64,000 nt of DNA, from assembly GCA_030651695.1 (NCBI GenBank), contig JAUSCD010000012.1:409392-473391 (forward strand), written 5' to 3'. The notes beneath the pieces were generated by a model that had not been told where the DNA came from, searched no databases, and saw only the letters and a program-made list of their open reading frames with translations. Shown here piece after piece: positions 61,921-64,000 of this stretch. The DNA is from Pseudohongiella sp. (lineage in GTDB: Bacteria; Pseudomonadota; Gammaproteobacteria; Pseudomonadales; Pseudohongiellaceae). How positions within the stretch are numbered: position 1 is the stretch's first letter; each line of letters starts with the position of its first letter. The translations under genes were made by a program, and so were the position numbers.

Positions 61921-63921
61921 CTACAGGGCCAGCGCTTTTGCCACGATGTTGTCCACAGTGAAACCGAACTCTTTCATGAGCGCGCCACCGGGTGCCGATT
62001 CGCCAAAACTTGTCATGCCCACCACCGCGCCGTCCAGGCCAACGTATTTGTACCAGTAGTCAGCGGCAGCCGCTTCAACGGCCAGACGTTTACGAACAGC
62101 TGCCGGAAGCACCTGTTCCCGGTATGCTGCGTCCTGAGCATCAAAAATATCGGTAGACGGCATAGACACCAGTCGCGCTTTCACGCCCTGATCATGCAGC
62201 ATCTTCACAGCATCGCGGGCGATACCTACTTCGGAGCCTGTTGCAATAATAATCAAATCCGGCTTGCCAACGCAGTCTTCCAGCACATAAGCCCCCCGGT
62301 CAATATCTGCGACCTGAGCCTCGGTACGTGCCTGATGTACCAGATTCTGACGCGAAAAAACCAGGGAGGTAGGACCATCGTGCCGCTTCAGTGCATGTTT
62401 CCAGGCCACTGCTGTTTCAACTGCGTCAGCCGGGCGCCAGGTCGACATATTGGGTGTCGTGCGCAGACTTGCCAATTGCTCAATTGGCTGGTGAGTCGGA
62501 CCATCTTCACCCTGACCAATAGAGTCGTGGGTATACACATTGATGACGTGTTGCTTCATCAGCGCGGACATACGCACCGCATTGCGCGCGTACTCCATAA
62601 ATATCAGGAAAGTCCCGCCGTAAGGTATAAAACCACCATGAAGCGCGATGCCATTCATGATGGCGCTCATGCCAAACTCACGCACACCGTAATAGATGTA
62701 ATTGCCATCGGCACGATCACTGATGGGTACGCTGCCTTTCCACATCGTCAGGTTGGAGCCTGCCAGATCGGCAGAACCGCCAATCAGTTCAGGCAGCATT
62801 TCGCCAAAAGCCGCGATTGTATTCTGTGAAGCTTTGCGTGATGCGATGTTCTCGGCCTTTTGCTGAGCAGCCAGAATATATTCCAGGGCGCACTGTTCAA
62901 AATGGCCGGGTAATTCACCTTTCAGGCGACGCACCAGCTCCATCGCCAGCTCAGGAAATGCCTCCTCATAACGAACCATGGTTTCTTTCCAGCGCATCTC
63001 AGCCTGAAAACCACGTTCACGGGCATCCCAGTCCGCTTTGATTGGCGCAGGAATGTCGAACGCGGGATGTGACCAATCGAGAGCTGCGCGGGTGGCGGCA
63101 ACTTCGTCAGCGCCCAGCGGAGATCCATGGACGTCTGAGGTTCCCGCTTTTGCAGGCGAACCAAAACCAATGACGGTTTTGCAGCGGATAAGCGTAGGGC
63201 GTAGTTTGTCTGCACGCGCAGTATCTACCGCAGCAATAATCTGCCCGGGGTTGTGACCGTCTGCCGCCAGCACCTGCCAACCATAGGATTCAAAACGCTT
63301 GGTGGTGTCATCGGTAAACCAGCCTTCAACTTCGCCGTCAATAGAAATGCCGTTGTCGTCATAAAACACAATCAGTTTGCCCAGCGCCAGCGTACCCGCC
63401 AGCGAGCTGACTTCGTGCGATATACCTTCCATCAGACAGCCATCGCCGGCAAACGCATACGTGAAGTGGTCAATAATCTCATGGCCGGGTTTGTTGAACT
63501 GGGCTGCGAGCGTTTTTTCAGCAATTGCCATACCTACCGCGTTAGCCAGTCCCTGTCCGAGAGGGCCCGTGGTGGTTTCAACACCAGGGGTATAACCATA
63601 TTCGGGATGACCCGGCGTCCGCGAATGCAATTGGCGAAAATTCTGCAATTCTTCTATCGGCAGGTCATAACCGCTCAAATGCAACAAAGAATAGATGAGC
63701 ATGGAGCCGTGGCCGTTGGAAAGCACGAAGCGGTCACGATCGGCCCAGTGGGGGTTGGCCGGGTTGTGCTTGAGGTGGCGGTTCCACAGCACCTCGGCGA
63801 TGTCGGCCATGCCCATGGGTGCGCCGGGGTGACCGCTCTTGGCCTTTTCCACCGCGTCGACGGCGAGCATGCGGATGGCGTTGGCCATCTCACGAGCGAG
63901 TGCGGGGGTGGGTGTGGTCAT
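61921..63921 (-). CDS. tkt: Transketolase
   Basis: 666 residues. TPP-binding motif from [13 protein letters not shown] to the DDNGIS region; [18 protein letters not shown] near the N-terminus; [15 protein letters not shown] in the pyrimidine domain; C-terminal domain with the [13 protein letters not shown] block. Transfers two-carbon units in the pentose phosphate pathway. The first ~220 bp of the gene (63705-63921) are about 67% GC, against ~50% just downstream, and no clear Shine-Dalgarno precedes the ATG. Confidence 0.96.
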   Translation of the reverse strand: MTTPTPALAREMANAIRMLAVDAVEKAKSGHPGAPMGMADIAEVLWNRHLKHNPANPHWADRDRFVLSNGHGSMLIYSLLHLSGYDLPIEELQNFRQLHSRTPGHPEYGYTPGVETTTGPLGQGLANAVGMAIAEKTLAAQFNKPGHEIIDHFTYAFAGDGCLMEGISHEVSSLAGTLALGKLIVFYDDNGISIDGEVEGWFTDDTTKRFESYGWQVLAADGHNPGQIIAAVDTARADKLRPTLIRCKTVIGFGSPAKAGTSDVHGSPLGADEVAATRAALDWSHPAFDIPAPIKADWDARERGFQAEMRWKETMVRYEEAFPELAMELVRRLKGELPGHFEQCALEYILAAQQKAENIASRKASQNTIAAFGEMLPELIGGSADLAGSNLTMWKGSVPISDRADGNYIYYGVREFGMSAIMNGIALHGGFIPYGGTFLIFMEYARNAVRMSALMKQHVINVYTHDSIGQGEDGPTHQPIEQLASLRTTPNMSTWRPADAVETAVAWKHALKRHDGPTSLVFSRQNLVHQARTEAQVADIDRGAYVLEDCVGKPDLIIIATGSEVGIARDAVKMLHDQGVKARLVSMPSTDIFDAQDAAYREQVLPAAVRKRLAVEAAAADYWYKYVGLDGAVVGMTSFGESAPGGALMKEFGFTVDNIVAKALAL

Positions 63922-64000
63922 GGCTGTTCTGGGTTTGTGTGACGCATTCGGATTTTTTGCCCCCTCTGGGGGAGGGCTGGGGTGGGGGCCGGCGCGAAGG
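63922..64000. other. GC-rich spacer upstream of tkt
   Basis: Last 79 bp, very GC-rich. CCCCC-TCT-GGGGG (63960-63972) is a hairpin; GGGGGAGGGCTGGGGTGGGG looks like a short dispersed repeat of high-GC genomes. No tkt promoter was recognised. Confidence 0.4.

Noticed and set aside
61645..62829. 394-codon rightward frame across epd and tkt
   Set aside because: Spans two well-supported leftward genes and resembles no protein family.
1..64000. tRNA genes, transposases, integrases, prophage or attachment sites
   Set aside because: I looked on both strands and saw none I could support; the short repeats found are not IS ends.

Overview
The window is chromosomal DNA from a gammaproteobacterium, with GC content of roughly 50-55% judged by eye. 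Protein families and gene neighbourhoods resemble Pseudomonas-type genomes: rppH next to a HAD phosphatase, zapB-like/zapA/6S RNA/fau beside pepP-ubiH, queG-orn-rsgA-motB-motA-psd, serA beside a D-2-hydroxyglutarate-type dehydrogenase, and tkt-epd-pgk-fba. Ubiquinone hydroxylases, ahpCF, metE/metR, 5-histidylcysteine sulfoxide synthase, a Tat-exported sulfite oxidase homologue and many exported proteins suggest a free-living aerobe, possibly marine. I cannot fix the genus. I found no tRNA, rRNA, CRISPR array, prophage or transposase gene.

Layout. 1-4.1 kb: 5' end of rppH, a HAD-IB phosphatase, a GcvR-like ACT protein, a sulfite oxidase homologue, and a SlyD-type isomerase with a ~250-residue Lys/Ala/Pro-rich N-terminus. 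4.2-8.3 kb: the rubrerythrin / Fe-S oxidoreductase / DUF3501 trio, a very short SutA-like protein, a TraB/GumN protein and a DUF6164 protein. 8.4-14.3 kb: metR/metE and ahpC/ahpF. 14.3-20.6 kb: a leftward set of RND permease, membrane fusion protein, SDR and SMP-30 protein. 20.8-24 kb: an ABC exporter, an exported predicted methyltransferase and a small unknown protein. 24-30.7 kb: ubiI, a MaoC hydratase and a DUF1499 lipoprotein inserted on the other strand, then ubiH, pepP, zapB-like, zapA, 6S RNA and fau. 31-42 kb: the SOS mutasome imuA-imuB and, on the opposite strand, dnaE2, interleaved with an HD-GYP protein, an EamA transporter and three related exported proteins of unknown function. 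42-52.9 kb: a flavin oxidoreductase, ovoA, a methionine aminotransferase-like gene, queG, orn, rsgA, motAB, psd and ppnP. 52.9-64 kb: ilvA, rpiA, a cold-shock gene, D2HGDH/serA and the tkt-epd-pgk-fba cluster.

The most distinctive finding is the control of the translesion mutasome. Two adjacent LexA boxes precede imuAB. A third box precedes dnaE2 and lies inside the loop of a long inverted repeat that, on the leftward strand, looks like an intrinsic terminator whose U-tract abuts the dnaE2 start codon. This could block read-through from upstream while letting SOS transcripts, which start inside the loop, pass. Other notable points are three genes whose 3' ends, stop codon included, are tandemly duplicated by short direct repeats; the Lys/Ala-rich SlyD fusion; the three-member exported family around dnaE2; and an abrupt rise in GC in the first ~220 bp of tkt.
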